Source: Mariniblastus sp. (GTDB lineage Bacteria > Planctomycetota > Planctomycetia > Pirellulales > Pirellulaceae). From it: a stretch of 64,000 nt of DNA. Location of the stretch: the NCBI GenBank assembly GCA_022447555.1, contig JAKVBF010000002.1:186001-250000 (forward strand). The letters run 5' to 3'. The notes beneath the pieces were generated by a model that did no database searches, had not been told where the DNA came from, and saw only the letters and a program-made list of their open reading frames with translations. Below are positions 26,529-38,566 of this stretch, in pieces. How positions within the stretch are numbered: the first letter of the stretch is position 1; every line of letters begins with the position of its first letter. Position numbers and translations under genes: made by a program.

Positions 26529-28930
26529 GGGAGTGATTGTTTCGGTCTCAAACACAGCTGACGGCGACTGCCAACGAACAACAGCACGACCCAACAAAGC
26601 GACCAACCAAGCCAAGCAGACACACTGATTGCAGCTCCATAAACGAATGAAGACGGCCAGTAGACGTATTGAATCTGCCAACAACCTGATGTGATTTCAC
26701 AGCCCTCTCCTTCATGCAGCCCGGTGCTTTGCTCAGCTTGCCAGCTCTCGTCGTCAAGGTTCACCACATGGACTTTCCAATCTAATCCGGCGGGCATCGG
26801 CAATGACTTGGCTGGAACGTCGCTCGGCACCCTCACCTCCAGCTTCAGCGAGTTGGACGCCACTTCGATCTCCATCAATTCTCCAAACTCATTGCGGCAA
26901 AGATAAAGCAAATCCAACAGCCCGAACTGGGGAGCCCTACCGGCAATCGAAGAAAACGACTGGCGATTAATGATTCGCAAGGGAAGATGGTGTTTAGGGA
27001 AAAGCACTTCCCTCTGCCAAACCACGTTCTCCGCCAGTCGATTGGGCGAAGAGGTACTCGCGAACCGAGCGCCGGAATAAGGGTTGTCATTCTGATGCTC
27101 ACTAATTTTAACCGGCAATGGAATCGCTTCGTCGTTCCAGGGATAGCCGATCGAATAGCGTCGTCCGACTGCAGACTCAAAAGTCTCAACTGGCACCAAC
27201 CCTAACATCCACGTATTGGCAATCAGCAGGTCGACAATCAGAAGACCGACCAGCGCGATCCCTAAGCTCGGACGGGGCAATGTTGCTTTCGCTATACCTC
27301 TCACAATGGGAATCCCCACCAGCAGCACCACCACTGAATGGACCAAGGCCAATAGAATCACCGACTGGAGGCTAGCTGCCTGAAGCGGGCCGAACACCGG
27401 GTCCTGATAATGCGGAACCTCTTCAATCCACCATAGAAAGGCTGCACCGCTAATCATGGTGAACCAAATCACTCCCGCCCCCAATTTGGCAAACTGACTC
27501 CCTGAGAAGGGATTGGATAACGTTCGGCCTGCCAAAATGCAGATCGCCAATCCGGCAATCACAAACAGCTTGGCCGGATAGCGAAACCAGAAGTACTTTG
27601 GCAACGCAATCACCATGAACCAATAGAGCCCACCCACTTGGGGTCCCAGTTTCCACTCACTGGGTTCTAACAAGTCACCGTTAACACGACTTTGACCAAT
27701 CGCACTCAGACTTAATTCCCCGCCGAGCCAAACCAATCCATACCAACCAAATGAGGCCAGCACAAACCAGATGGCGACGCGGGAGAGCCACACGTTTTGG
27801 CGAGATCTACCCCACAGACGAAAACTACAGATTGCAAGCAGCAATGGTATGACACCAAGATAAATTGATGGAACCCACATCAAGTCAGCTCCAGGTAATC
27901 CGCCGACCCACCTCTGATTGATCGGAAAAGGTCGCCCACTCACGTTGGGCCACAAAAGCTCCACCAGAGACCAGGGGGGCTGACTGAACTGGTAAATATG
28001 ATCCCCATGCGTCCCTTGGACGGGTATTCCCAACAAGCCTTCTGCAGCCCGCTCCGTTGCCGATGATTGGCTAGATCCGGGCGAGTCTTGAGAGATCGCC
28101 TGATAGATCGTCACAGGGAGATCCGGGTTGGACGCCCGATGACTGGACAGGACTTGCTCGTAACTGGGCAGTAGCTGAATCGCTGAAAGAGCACTCGTTA
28201 CAAGAATCAAGATCAATAGACGAAACGCATTAGCCAGCAGCCATGGCAGTAATAGCGATTTCTTGTCTGGTCCCGGTTGTTTCAATCCGTTCACCCACCC
28301 ACCGATCAGGGAGGCCACCGCAATCAAACCAACATGATAGACCATCTGAGGATCTCCCCCTAAAATCATCAGGCTGCAGACCGCTCCGCCCAATAACGGC
28401 CAGATCCATCGGCCACTGCGATACATCATCCAGACACAAATGAGCGCCAGTGGCAGCCAGGCTGCGCCAACTAGGTAGATGACATTACTCACTTGAAACA
28501 AAACACTCCCGCCGAACGCGTAGCTGACGGCGGCAACCGTTCTGCCCAATCGATTACAACCAAGTGTCTTGGCCAGACCAAACGAAGTCACCGCAGCCAA
28601 CAACACATGAAGCGACAAGTACCAGCCATAGCGAGTCGGGTAACTCAGAAAACTCAATCCAAAAATCAGCTTTCCAGGATAAAAAACGCTGCTGGAACCA
28701 TCTGCCAGCAAGGACTGGCCTGCACCATCGTAGGGGTTCCATAATGGGATCGCTCCCGCCGCCCACTCCATATCGATCCACTTGAATAGCGGGTAATACA
28801 AATAAGCCGAATCTCGAAACCCAGCAACCGATTGGCCTGTAAGCAAAGGCCAAAAAATCCACAACCAAACCGCCACGATCAGCAATGCAGGCCAAATCGA
28901 CGTCCTGTAATTTCGACGTTGGGATACCAT
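26525..28930 (-). CDS. YfhO-like polytopic membrane protein
   Basis: 801 residues from ATG 28930; a longer frame to 29056 would put an unlikely basic leader in front. About 12 hydrophobic helices fill the N-terminal two thirds, from SIWPALLIVAVWLWIFWPLL on. The extracytoplasmic loop after helix 1 reads FRDSAYLYYPLFKWI...IPLWNPYDGAGQSLL. This is the D-x-x-x-Y-P/LWNP arrangement of YfhO and GT-C-like glycosyl-lipid proteins, which position a catalytic acid there. The C-terminal 150 residues are extracytoplasmic beta-rich sequence ending in one more helix. A role in modifying a surface glycan is plausible next to a sulfotransferase, but this is inferred from position only. Confidence 0.75.
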   Translation of the reverse strand: MVSQRRNYRTSIWPALLIVAVWLWIFWPLLTGQSVAGFRDSAYLYYPLFKWIDMEWAAGAIPLWNPYDGAGQSLLADGSSSVFYPGKLIFGLSFLSYPTRYGWYLSLHVLLAAVTSFGLAKTLGCNRLGRTVAAVSYAFGGSVLFQVSNVIYLVGAAWLPLALICVWMMYRSGRWIWPLLGGAVCSLMILGGDPQMVYHVGLIAVASLIGGWVNGLKQPGPDKKSLLLPWLLANAFRLLILILVTSALSAIQLLPSYEQVLSSHRASNPDLPVTIYQAISQDSPGSSQSSATERAAEGLLGIPVQGTHGDHIYQFSQPPWSLVELLWPNVSGRPFPINQRWVGGLPGADLMWVPSIYLGVIPLLLAICSFRLWGRSRQNVWLSRVAIWFVLASFGWYGLVWLGGELSLSAIGQSRVNGDLLEPSEWKLGPQVGGLYWFMVIALPKYFWFRYPAKLFVIAGLAICILAGRTLSNPFSGSQFAKLGAGVIWFTMISGAAFLWWIEEVPHYQDPVFGPLQAASLQSVILLALVHSVVVLLVGIPIVRGIAKATLPRPSLGIALVGLLIVDLLIANTWMLGLVPVETFESAVGRRYSIGYPWNDEAIPLPVKISEHQNDNPYSGARFASTSSPNRLAENVVWQREVLFPKHHLPLRIINRQSFSSIAGRAPQFGLLDLLYLCRNEFGELMEIEVASNSLKLEVRVPSDVPAKSLPMPAGLDWKVHVVNLDDESWQAEQSTGLHEGEGCEITSGCWQIQYVYWPSSFVYGAAISVSAWLGWSLCWVVLLFVGSRRQLCLRPKQSLP

Positions 28931-29349
28931 TGAAAACAAGTCAACATTCACATTAGAACAAAACTTCCGCCCGCCCAGAGTGGAAGATGGGTCGGGCACC
29001 GGCTCAAAATGCCTCAAACGAAAGCGAATAAAAAGCCACGCATAAAAGGGAACCACCCAACCATCACGGGGATGTCATCACCCGATAAAAAGAAGGAAAC
29101 ATTCCACGAAACATTTGATTCAACCAATCCCATTCTAAGGGACAACACCTCGTTTCACCAAACAATGTCAAAAGAAACAATCGCCTGTAACGCCGGCGAT
29201 GGCAACACAGAATCCTTAACCCATGCCGCACGAGAACTCTTGGTTGTGATAAAATCAGCCACCCTAGAACCAACCTTAAAACGGCTAAAGAGAGTCCCCC
29301 GGTCTCGACAAATAGCTTCCAAGACACCATTCGCCCCATTGGCCCGACC
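28931..29349. other. 419-bp divergent spacer
   Basis: Lies between the divergent YfhO-like gene and the inositol-monophosphatase gene. An open plus frame (29009-29353) gives a basic, domain-less product and overlaps the next gene's start; I consider it spurious. No clear promoter boxes were assigned. Confidence 0.45.
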
Positions 29350-30168
29350 ATGAAACCACCTTTCCCAACGTCTCCGGAACTTGAGGTAGCCATTTTGGCA
29401 GCTCAAAGTGCAGGTGAAATTATCGGCTGCTATTTTCGAAAGGATTTTGAAACCAACACTAAAAGTCATCCCGAAGGGACTGAGGGACTTGTGACGCAGG
29501 CCGATATTGCCGCCGAGCAGTCTATCATTCGAATCATCCAAGAGGCTTTCCCAGACCATGCAATCATGGCGGAGGAATCTGCCCAATCACCAGACGATTC
29601 TGAGCATTTGTGGGTTGTCGATCCACTTGATGGCACCAACAATTTCGCTCACGGAATTCCCCACTTCGCTGTCTCGATCGCTTACTGCTACCAGAGGCAG
29701 CCGATCTGCGGGGTCGTCTATGACCCAATCCGAAACGACTGGTTCGTAGCAGAGCAGGGCAGGGGGGCGTGGCACAACCGGAAACAGGTTCAGGTGAATT
29801 CTCAGCACTCTTTAGCTGAGACCATGGTCGCCGTTGGTTTTTATTATGATCGCGACGAAATGATGCGAACCACCCTATCGGCAATCAGTGATTTTTTTGG
29901 GCAAGGCATTCACGGTATCCGCAGAATGGGCGCCGCAGCCCTAGACATTATCCACGTAGGCACCGGGCAATATGGTGTTTACTTTGAATACACATTATCC
30001 CCGTGGGATTTTGCAGCCGCTTGGATCTTCTTACTTGAAGCAGGCGGCCAGATCACCGATGGAAAAGGCAACGAACTTTGTCTAAAACGATCCTCGGTTC
30101 TCGCAACCAATCGATTACTATTCTCGGAGGCACTTCCAATCGTCCTCGGAAATCACCCCCCAGTCTAA
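29350..30168 (+). CDS. Inositol monophosphatase family phosphatase
   Basis: Mg2+/Li+-sensitive phosphatase fold. Metal-binding motifs: AIMAEESAQ (Glu), LWVVDPLDGTNNFAHGIPHF (Asp-Pro-Leu-Asp-Gly-Thr) and LSPWDFAAAW (third Asp). The length of 272 is typical. Homologues hydrolyse inositol-1-phosphate, PAP, histidinol phosphate or fructose-1,6-bisphosphate; none of the substrate-specific signatures is distinctive enough here. hisA lies 6 kb away and gives no strong hint that this is HisN. A decayed gene begins 45 bp downstream on the same strand. Confidence 0.88.
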   Translation: MKPPFPTSPELEVAILAAQSAGEIIGCYFRKDFETNTKSHPEGTEGLVTQADIAAEQSIIRIIQEAFPDHAIMAEESAQSPDDSEHLWVVDPLDGTNNFAHGIPHFAVSIAYCYQRQPICGVVYDPIRNDWFVAEQGRGAWHNRKQVQVNSQHSLAETMVAVGFYYDRDEMMRTTLSAISDFFGQGIHGIRRMGAAALDIIHVGTGQYGVYFEYTLSPWDFAAAWIFLLEAGGQITDGKGNELCLKRSSVLATNRLLFSEALPIVLGNHPPV

Positions 30169-30213
30169 AACCTTATCATTTCCCTTTAAAAAACGAGAGT
30201 CAGAGAAACCAAG

Positions 30214-30641
30214 ATGCTTAAGTACTCGTTCGCCAAACCGACGGGAGGGGAGGCAGGCCAATCGTATTTGGACCCTCCGCCGGACGCCGAATTTTTCACC
30301 TATCATCACAAACATGTAGGGCAAGCACTCTTAGGAGGCTTAGCGTTTGCAGCAATTATCGAAGCAGCCGCTTTGCACTTGGCGCTTTCCATGTGGAACC
30401 ACTGGATTGAGGTAGCGGTAACCGTCTCGTCCCTTTGGTTTAGACTGCAGAACCTAAATCAAACAGAGGCGCTCTGCCGCCGCTAAATGTGGGATTTCCA
30501 GCCCCTCACAATGTTGTGTTGAAATTAAGAGAGCCCTTTGAAGCAACGATACCGAATCGCACAAAACGCGAGTTCCAAGTTGCCTATCTGGCCATTGATG
30601 ATGCCGACAGGTTTATTGCGGCTGTTGGCCAACAGCAATGA
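30214..30641 (+). pseudogene. Decayed small membrane-protein gene (frameshift plus internal loss)
   Basis: The frame opening at ATG 30214 encodes a plausible N terminus (MLKYSFAKPTGGEAGQSYLD, then EFFTYHHKHVGQALLGGLAF, a membrane helix). It runs into unrelated residues and stops at 30484-30486. A second frame, open from about 30446 to the TGA at 30639-30641, gives LPPLNVGFPAPHNVV, then LKLREPFEATI and FQVAYLAIDDADRFIAAVG. That is a credible C terminus: NVxLxLREPxE followed by a 'VDDPxxF' type ending is what I know from the same uncharacterised family. The stretch joining them is too short for the missing middle (second helix and strand-rich region), so a deletion plus frameshift is likely. 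A short functional protein or recoding event cannot be excluded. Confidence 0.6.
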
Positions 30642-30663
30642 TTTAATCCGGCAAACGTCTGAA

Positions 30664-31059
30664 TTAACTGCCGTTCTCAACCATACGAATTTGGGCTTTG
30701 GCCTGAGCGATCGCCTTGCGCTTTAAGTCCATCAGCTCAACATTAGACGCCTGCTGTCGCTCTGCTGTTTCTAGCTCTTGCCTAGCTGCATCCAAGTCAA
30801 TTTCTTCAACCGGAACGGTTCGCCCAGTCAGCACCGAAACGACGTCGTTTAATATCTGAACAAAACCGCCGTCTACATAAAACCGACTGACGTCACCGCC
30901 ACGGGTCGTGCGCAATTCACCAGGGCCCATTCGACCGATGAGTGGGGCATGACCACGCAGGACACCCAACTCGCCATCAAACATCGGTACCGTAACGGCA
31001 TCAACCTTTTGGTCGAGCGTTGTCTTCTCAGGCGTTACAACGACAATTTGCAATGACAT
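30664..31059 (-). CDS. atpC: ATP synthase epsilon subunit (AtpC)
   Basis: F1 central-stalk subunit that regulates rotation and can inhibit ATP hydrolysis. The beta-sandwich domain is clear: LQIVVVTPEKTTLDQKVDAV, FDGELGVLRGHAPLIGRMGP and FYVDGGFVQILNDVVSVLTG. The C-terminal two-helix hairpin (ARQELETAERQQ to AQIRMVENGS) is shorter than usual but present. It is the last gene of the operon. Confidence 0.95.
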   Translation of the reverse strand: MSLQIVVVTPEKTTLDQKVDAVTVPMFDGELGVLRGHAPLIGRMGPGELRTTRGGDVSRFYVDGGFVQILNDVVSVLTGRTVPVEEIDLDAARQELETAERQQASNVELMDLKRKAIAQAKAQIRMVENGS

Positions 31060-31119
31060 TTAAAAAAACCTTACTAGGCAGACACGAGGTTTCACAACCT
31101 ACTCGTAACCATACATTCC

Positions 31120-32571
<1,452 letters not shown>

Positions 32572-32628
32572 TCAGGAAGTCTCTATATCAGTGATTGGTT
32601 ATTGGTTTCTTATAATGTTTGTTCTTCT

Positions 32629-33540
32629 TTAGCCTTCGAGTGCCTCAACGCCACCGATCACTTCCATGATCTCGCCGGTGATCTGAGACTGTCTCGCTCG
32701 GTTGTACGTTCGAGAAAGATCTTTGATCATCTCGTTTGCATTCTCTGTTGCGTTCTTCATAGCGACCATCCGCGAGATATGCTCACTGACAGCCGCATCA
32801 AGAAAACACTTAAAAAGCTTCACTTTAAAACTGGTTGGAACGACCTCATCCAAAATACTCTTCGCATTCGGAACAAACTCGTAGAGCGATTCTCCATCGC
32901 TCACTCCTTCTTCATCAACGGGTGTGTCTGCACCTTCTAATTCACCCAAGGGCAGAAGTGTTTCGACGATCGCCTCTTGACGAGAACTCGAAATAAACTT
33001 GGTGTAGGTAACGTCAAGTCGATCGAGCTTACCGGATGCGAATTCCCTTAGGTAACGATCGGCAATCTTGTCAATCGTTGCGAATTCGGGATCATCCTCG
33101 ATGTAGGAAACCCCGTCTTCATCGACAAACGATTCGTCAACCGCAATGTCCCGAAATCGAAAACCTGAATTCCCACGTTTACCAACAACCTCGGTTCGCA
33201 CCTCGTTGAAATCCTCTTGCATTTCGATTCGACGATTCAGGGCAGCCCGAATCACATTCCCGTTGTAACCACCGCACAATCCTCGATTGGCCGACAACAC
33301 CAGAACGGTTCCGGACTCATGGGTCTCGCGAGCCTCTAGCAAAGGATGGCTTACTTCCAACCCGGCGCGAGCTAAATCCGCCACAACGGCGGTGATCCGC
33401 TGGGTATAATCCGTCGCTGCCGACGCGCGATCCATCGCCTTTTTAAATCGCGCGGTCGCGATCAGCTCCATCGTTCGCGTAATCTTTTTGATATTGCGAA
33501 TCGATTTTCGACGTTTATCAAGTGCTCTGGCGTTAGCCAT
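32629..33540 (-). CDS. atpG: ATP synthase gamma subunit (AtpG)
   Basis: Rotor shaft of F1. ATG 33540 is chosen over an upstream TTG because it yields the normal MANARALDKRRKSIRNIKKI start. The second conserved part is VLVLSANRGLCGGYN. The C-terminal helix (EHISRMVAMKNATENANEMI then YNRARQSQITGEIMEVIGG) is intact. A central insert of acidic residues (GELEGADTPVDEEGVSDGES) lengthens the globular domain compared with E. coli, giving 303 residues. Confidence 0.96.
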   Translation of the reverse strand: MANARALDKRRKSIRNIKKITRTMELIATARFKKAMDRASAATDYTQRITAVVADLARAGLEVSHPLLEARETHESGTVLVLSANRGLCGGYNGNVIRAALNRRIEMQEDFNEVRTEVVGKRGNSGFRFRDIAVDESFVDEDGVSYIEDDPEFATIDKIADRYLREFASGKLDRLDVTYTKFISSSRQEAIVETLLPLGELEGADTPVDEEGVSDGESLYEFVPNAKSILDEVVPTSFKVKLFKCFLDAAVSEHISRMVAMKNATENANEMIKDLSRTYNRARQSQITGEIMEVIGGVEALEG

Positions 33541-33603
33541 TTGTTTTTCCAAATTAAGGTTTTGACCGGCCTCTGCATCGCAGCAACGACCAACTCGTCA
33601 AGC

Positions 33604-35145
<1,542 letters not shown>

Positions 35146-35221
35146 TTATTTCGATCTCGCCCGCAGGCGATTCATGGATTGTATTATTCTGCTGAATGAT
35201 CTCGTGACAAACCGCCGAGGG

Positions 35222-35857
35222 TTAAGTCATAAACTTCTCTATCGATTGCCGAATCGCATCCGTCGCACGTTTCACGGCCTTAGCGCGAACGCGGCTCAGC
35301 TGATTGACCACGCTGCCGTCATAGACCGTATCGCCTACCCGAACGACCATACCGCCGATGATCTTGTCATCGACTTTGGCTGTCAGGCCAACCTGTTTCC
35401 CCAAAACTGCCGACAACTTGGATTCCAGACCCTGCCGGACGGAATCATCAATTTGATGAGCCGTCGTGACGGTTGCCTGCACGCGACCGGCCATCTCATC
35501 GTGAAAACGATGGGCTGACGAGCGAATCGCGGCCAAGCAATCAAAACGATTTTTTGAGCCAACGATTTTCAAAAAATTGACCAAATCCGAACTGACCTTA
35601 CCACCGAACACCTTTTCGATCAGACGTTCTTTCTCTTCCCCTGCAATTCGAGGGGACTCGAGAGCCATCTGTAACTGTGGTGTTTCAAGGACCGCATCGG
35701 TCACGCCATCCAATTCGTCAATCAATGCATCAACCGAGTCGGATTCCTGCCCAAAACCCAAAAGGGCTTTCGCATAAACGCTCCCCAGCTGCTGCTGATC
35801 AGAGTCAAAAACGGTTGCGTGCTTCACTTCCTGGTCCATCGCTGGATTAAGCTCCAT
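35222..35857 (-). CDS. atpH: ATP synthase delta subunit (AtpH)
   Basis: Peripheral stalk OSCP/delta subunit that binds the alpha N terminus. The N-terminal six-helix domain begins around VFDSDQQQLGSVYAKALLGF and the C-terminal domain reads SAHRFHDEMAGRVQATVTTA...KVDDKIIGGMVVRVGDTVYD, matching the family IGGxxxRVGDxxxD ending. Starts possible at 35884 (TTG), 35857 (ATG) and 35839 (ATG). The first two overlap the end of atpF, a sign of coupled translation; I take 35857. Confidence 0.92.
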   Translation of the reverse strand: MELNPAMDQEVKHATVFDSDQQQLGSVYAKALLGFGQESDSVDALIDELDGVTDAVLETPQLQMALESPRIAGEEKERLIEKVFGGKVSSDLVNFLKIVGSKNRFDCLAAIRSSAHRFHDEMAGRVQATVTTAHQIDDSVRQGLESKLSAVLGKQVGLTAKVDDKIIGGMVVRVGDTVYDGSVVNQLSRVRAKAVKRATDAIRQSIEKFMT

Positions 35858-36395
35858 CGGTAAAACTGCTGATTGAGTCTTCAATCAACTTGTCGTGATC
35901 TTGTTTGTCCAGGGACCGTCCTACGATGCTACCCGCCAACGAGACTGCCGAGTCGACACTCTTCTCCGCTAAATCGCGAACGGCCGCATTTTTGGCAGCT
36001 TCGATATCGGCAAGAGCGCGATCTCGAATCCTTTGGGCCTCTTCCTGAGCCTCTCCCAAGATCCGGTCTTTCACCGCAACTGCATCCTTCTTGGCCTCAT
36101 CCAGAACGGCTTTGGCTTCGTCGGTAGCCAAAGCCAATCTCTCCTCGTATTGACGAAGATTCGCTTGGGCGTTTTCGTTCGCTCTTTCCGCACTCTCAAT
36201 TTGGTTGGCGATATTTTCTTCGCGGGTGTTGAGCCCTTGAATCAAAGGCTTCCAGGCAAATTTCCCTAGAACGAACAACAGCCCCAAGAATATGACCAAT
36301 GTGAACAGGGCCAAATCCGCATCAAATTTGAGCGGATCGGGTTCATGCCCACCTTCGGCCAATATCAGCAACCGCGTATAACAGCTATCCAACAT
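35847..36395 (-). CDS. atpF: ATP synthase b subunit (AtpF)
   Basis: Peripheral stalk b subunit. One membrane helix (ALFTLVIFLGLLFVLGKFAW, then KPLIQGLNTREENIANQIE) precedes a long coiled coil rich in Ala, Glu, Lys and Arg (AQANLRQYEERLALATDEAK and on). The C terminus interacts with delta. The 182-residue length is normal and only one b-type gene is present, so the stalk is probably a homodimer. Its end overlaps the start of atpH. Confidence 0.94.
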   Translation of the reverse strand: MLDSCYTRLLILAEGGHEPDPLKFDADLALFTLVIFLGLLFVLGKFAWKPLIQGLNTREENIANQIESAERANENAQANLRQYEERLALATDEAKAVLDEAKKDAVAVKDRILGEAQEEAQRIRDRALADIEAAKNAAVRDLAEKSVDSAVSLAGSIVGRSLDKQDHDKLIEDSISSFTDGA

Positions 36396-36428
36396 CGCTT
36401 ACTCCAAATCCTACGATCGAGCCAGAAA

Positions 36429-36740
36429 CTACGAGCGAGCGACCAAGAAACAAACGAGCAAGGCAAAGAATGCCGCACCCTCAATCAGGGCAGCGAAAAT
36501 GATACCTGCCGTTTGAACTTTGGCAGCCATATCCGGCTGGCGAGCGATACTCTCACACGCGGAACCACCGATTCGGCCGATCCCCATACCTGCACCCATA
36601 ATTGCCAAACCGGCACCAATCCCAGCAATACCTGGAACCAAAGCACCAGCAACTGCACCACCCGCACCATCTTGTGCCATCAGCGGTGTGCAGAGCAAAC
36701 CAAGACCGAAGAAGGTCGCGATCATTACCCATTTAGACAT
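36429..36740 (-). CDS. atpE: ATP synthase c subunit (AtpE) with leader-like N terminus
   Basis: Proteolipid of the Fo rotor ring. The two-helix hairpin is VPGIAGIGAGLAIMGAGMG...RQPDMAAKVQ, with the conserved polar loop ARQP, then IIFAALIEGAAFFALLVCFL. The ion-carrying acid is the Glu in ALIEGAAFF, in a context without the Ser/Thr-Tyr residues of Na+ rings, so H+ coupling is the inference. The mature helices are preceded by about 22 residues (MSKWVMIATFFGLGLLCTPL then MAQDG) that look like a signal peptide; some planctomycete and other c subunits carry one. An in-frame SD is modest. Confidence 0.95.
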   Translation of the reverse strand: MSKWVMIATFFGLGLLCTPLMAQDGAGGAVAGALVPGIAGIGAGLAIMGAGMGIGRIGGSACESIARQPDMAAKVQTAGIIFAALIEGAAFFALLVCFLVARS

Positions 36741-36806
36741 TTAAAAGTCTCCGTCGTAATTCGTTGTAAATGTAAATCTGCCAATTGGATTCAACACACC
36801 CTCACA

Positions 36807-37874
36807 CTAGTGCGGATGCTGTGCCGCCCCGATAAACAGGGCTGCTAAAAATGTAAAAACATACGCCTGTAAACAGGCGACAAAAAGTTCTAATAGGCTT
36901 AGTGCAACCGCAACCAGGACCACCACTGGGCCCACAGCCCAGACCATCCAACTCGCCCAGGTCACACCAATAAAACCGAGGAAAACGGCCAATACCAAGT
37001 GGCCAGCAAACATGTTAGCAAAGAGTCGAATGGCTAACACGAAATGTTTCACAAACAGGCCAAAAATCTCAATGGCCCAAATGGAAGGAATCAAGATGAT
37101 AGCCAAAGCGGGCGACAGGTCCATATGAGGCACCTGAGCCTTCAAAAAACCAACCACACCCATCTTCTTCATCCCAACGCCCATCACAATCACGAAGGTG
37201 ATTAGTGCCAATACAGCCGTGACGGCTAAGGCACTGGTGGCCGCACCCAATGAGGGGACCATCCCAATCAAATTGAGAACAATGACGAAGAAAAACAGTG
37301 TCAACAAAAACGGCATGAAACGATCGGCATCCTGCTTACCAATCGTCGGTCGGGCAATATCATCACGGATAAAACAGACAATGGACTCGAGGAAATTCCA
37401 AACCTTCCCTTTCGGGGCCTTACCTTCGAGGCTCACTTTACGCGCCAGCCAGATGTAGGCGACGGCGATGATGAGGGCAGCCAATAATTCCAGAGCCATG
37501 AATTTGGTCGGACGCCCGACGAAACCAGGCATCAGAGGAGAATCAACCGTGGCACCTGTCAAATTCGGGATTTTAAACTTCCCCGCTTCTTTAACCGGCT
37601 CCCCATTGGCATCCCGCACCAACTGCCCATGTTCATCAACAGCAGAACCACCCGTCAAAAACCTTGGAAGCTCAATGTAGTAACTGTCTTGGACATGACC
37701 AAATAGATGCCCCGCATCCATGTAGTGAGCCATCCCCTCATCTAAGGAATAACCTTCGCTGGTTGCGTGGTCTGAGTGACCTTCGGCGGACCCATGCGAT
37801 TCATCGTGCGCGTCCAAGTGAGAATTGGCTTTCGCGTCCTTTTCGTCGTTAATGAATGGCACTTTGAACCTCAT
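36807..37874 (-). CDS. atpB: ATP synthase a subunit (AtpB) with long His-rich N terminus
   Basis: Stator channel subunit. The essential arginine is in FVLAIRLFANMFAGHLVL; the flanking helices (LALITFVIVMGVGMKK, ALAIILIPSIWAIEIFGL, and the last helix LLELFVACLQAYVFTFLAAL) are normal. The N-terminal 130 residues are unusual: about 60 of them form a hydrophilic His-, Asp-, Glu- and Ser-rich stretch (SHLDAHDESHGSAEGHSDHA). This is followed by a periplasmic segment before the first membrane helix. The 355-residue length exceeds E. coli (271). The start overlaps the upstream atpI-like gene by 26 bp. Confidence 0.93.
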   Translation of the reverse strand: MRFKVPFINDEKDAKANSHLDAHDESHGSAEGHSDHATSEGYSLDEGMAHYMDAGHLFGHVQDSYYIELPRFLTGGSAVDEHGQLVRDANGEPVKEAGKFKIPNLTGATVDSPLMPGFVGRPTKFMALELLAALIIAVAYIWLARKVSLEGKAPKGKVWNFLESIVCFIRDDIARPTIGKQDADRFMPFLLTLFFFVIVLNLIGMVPSLGAATSALAVTAVLALITFVIVMGVGMKKMGVVGFLKAQVPHMDLSPALAIILIPSIWAIEIFGLFVKHFVLAIRLFANMFAGHLVLAVFLGFIGVTWASWMVWAVGPVVVLVAVALSLLELFVACLQAYVFTFLAALFIGAAQHPH

Positions 37875-38313
37875 TCAAATTTTGCCTGCCTGACGGGTTT
37901 CCCAGTCTAAAAACCGACAGCAAAATACTCGCTATCAATCCCGCAGCGTAAACGGAACCGATCAAGAAAACCATCTGATCTAAAAGTTCGGGTCTAGAAT
38001 AACTCAACAACAGAATGACGAGCAGCGGCATTCCAGTGCGACAAAATGTCGCTCCGCCGATCCTCAAAAAGATAAACTCGTCGCCGCGAGGGAATTCACT
38101 CATAAAAAGTGATAAAACCATCGGAAACCAAATCGTCAAAAAGACGCTTGAAGCACTGATGAGAGTGACGGGTGTTTGACTCAAAAAATTCTGCAAAATC
38201 GTTGAGAAAACAGTCATCAAACCAACCGCGAGCGAGAGGATAAAAGACCGCAGCAGCAAACCCGCCAGACTCTCACGTCTGAGTATCGATTTGGTTGGAG
38301 TTTCAGGAATCAT
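37849..38313 (-). CDS. AtpI-like membrane protein of the ATP synthase operon
   Basis: 154-residue protein with four predicted hydrophobic helices (LLLRSFILSLAVGLMTVFST, LISASSVFLTIWFPMVLSLF, TGMPLLVILLLSYS and MVFLIGSVYAAGLIASILLS). Its place directly upstream of atpB, sharing overlaps with both neighbours, matches the position of AtpI, a non-stoichiometric assembly factor. The sequence itself is poorly conserved, so the assignment rests mainly on location and size. Confidence 0.65.
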   Translation of the reverse strand: MIPETPTKSILRRESLAGLLLRSFILSLAVGLMTVFSTILQNFLSQTPVTLISASSVFLTIWFPMVLSLFMSEFPRGDEFIFLRIGGATFCRTGMPLLVILLLSYSRPELLDQMVFLIGSVYAAGLIASILLSVFRLGNPSGRQNLNEVQSAIH

Positions 38314-38566
38314 CAGATCTGTTTTCGGACGGCAACTGGGCCGTGTTGGGTGGCTCGTCTTGGGCCAACTTGGTTAACTGCCAGACTCCGGCAACAAGCC
38401 CCAAGATCAGGCCCACAATCATCAACAAAGGCAGGGTACCAAAGTAAGCGTCCGCGTAGTAGCCACCAGCGGCTGGCAAAACCATCATCAGACTGATCGT
38501 CGTCACCTGGCTGGCCAAATGCATCCCTTTAGCCGCCGGCGATCGAGTGTCTGAAGTTGGCTCCAC
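38303..38566 (-). CDS. atpZ: AtpZ/AtpI-family small membrane protein
   Basis: 87-residue protein with two helices (ITTISLMMVLPAAGGYYAD-like first segment and LPLLMIVGLILGLVAGVWQL), the ATPase gene 1/AtpZ pattern. AtpZ and AtpI together are thought to form a Mg2+/Ca2+ channel or assist c-ring assembly. GTG start at 38566, the first gene of the operon; its end overlaps the next gene by 11 bp. Confidence 0.78.
   Translation of the reverse strand: MEPTSDTRSPAAKGMHLASQVTTISLMMVLPAAGGYYADAYFGTLPLLMIVGLILGLVAGVWQLTKLAQDEPPNTAQLPSENRSDDS

Noticed and set aside
29009-29353. 114-codon plus-strand frame before the inositol-phosphatase gene
   Set aside because: It overlaps the start of the next gene, is very basic and has no family resemblance.
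30214-30486. Intact 90-residue small membrane protein
   Set aside because: The residues after about 75 look out of frame, and the next frame supplies a better C terminus, so I favour a pseudogene.
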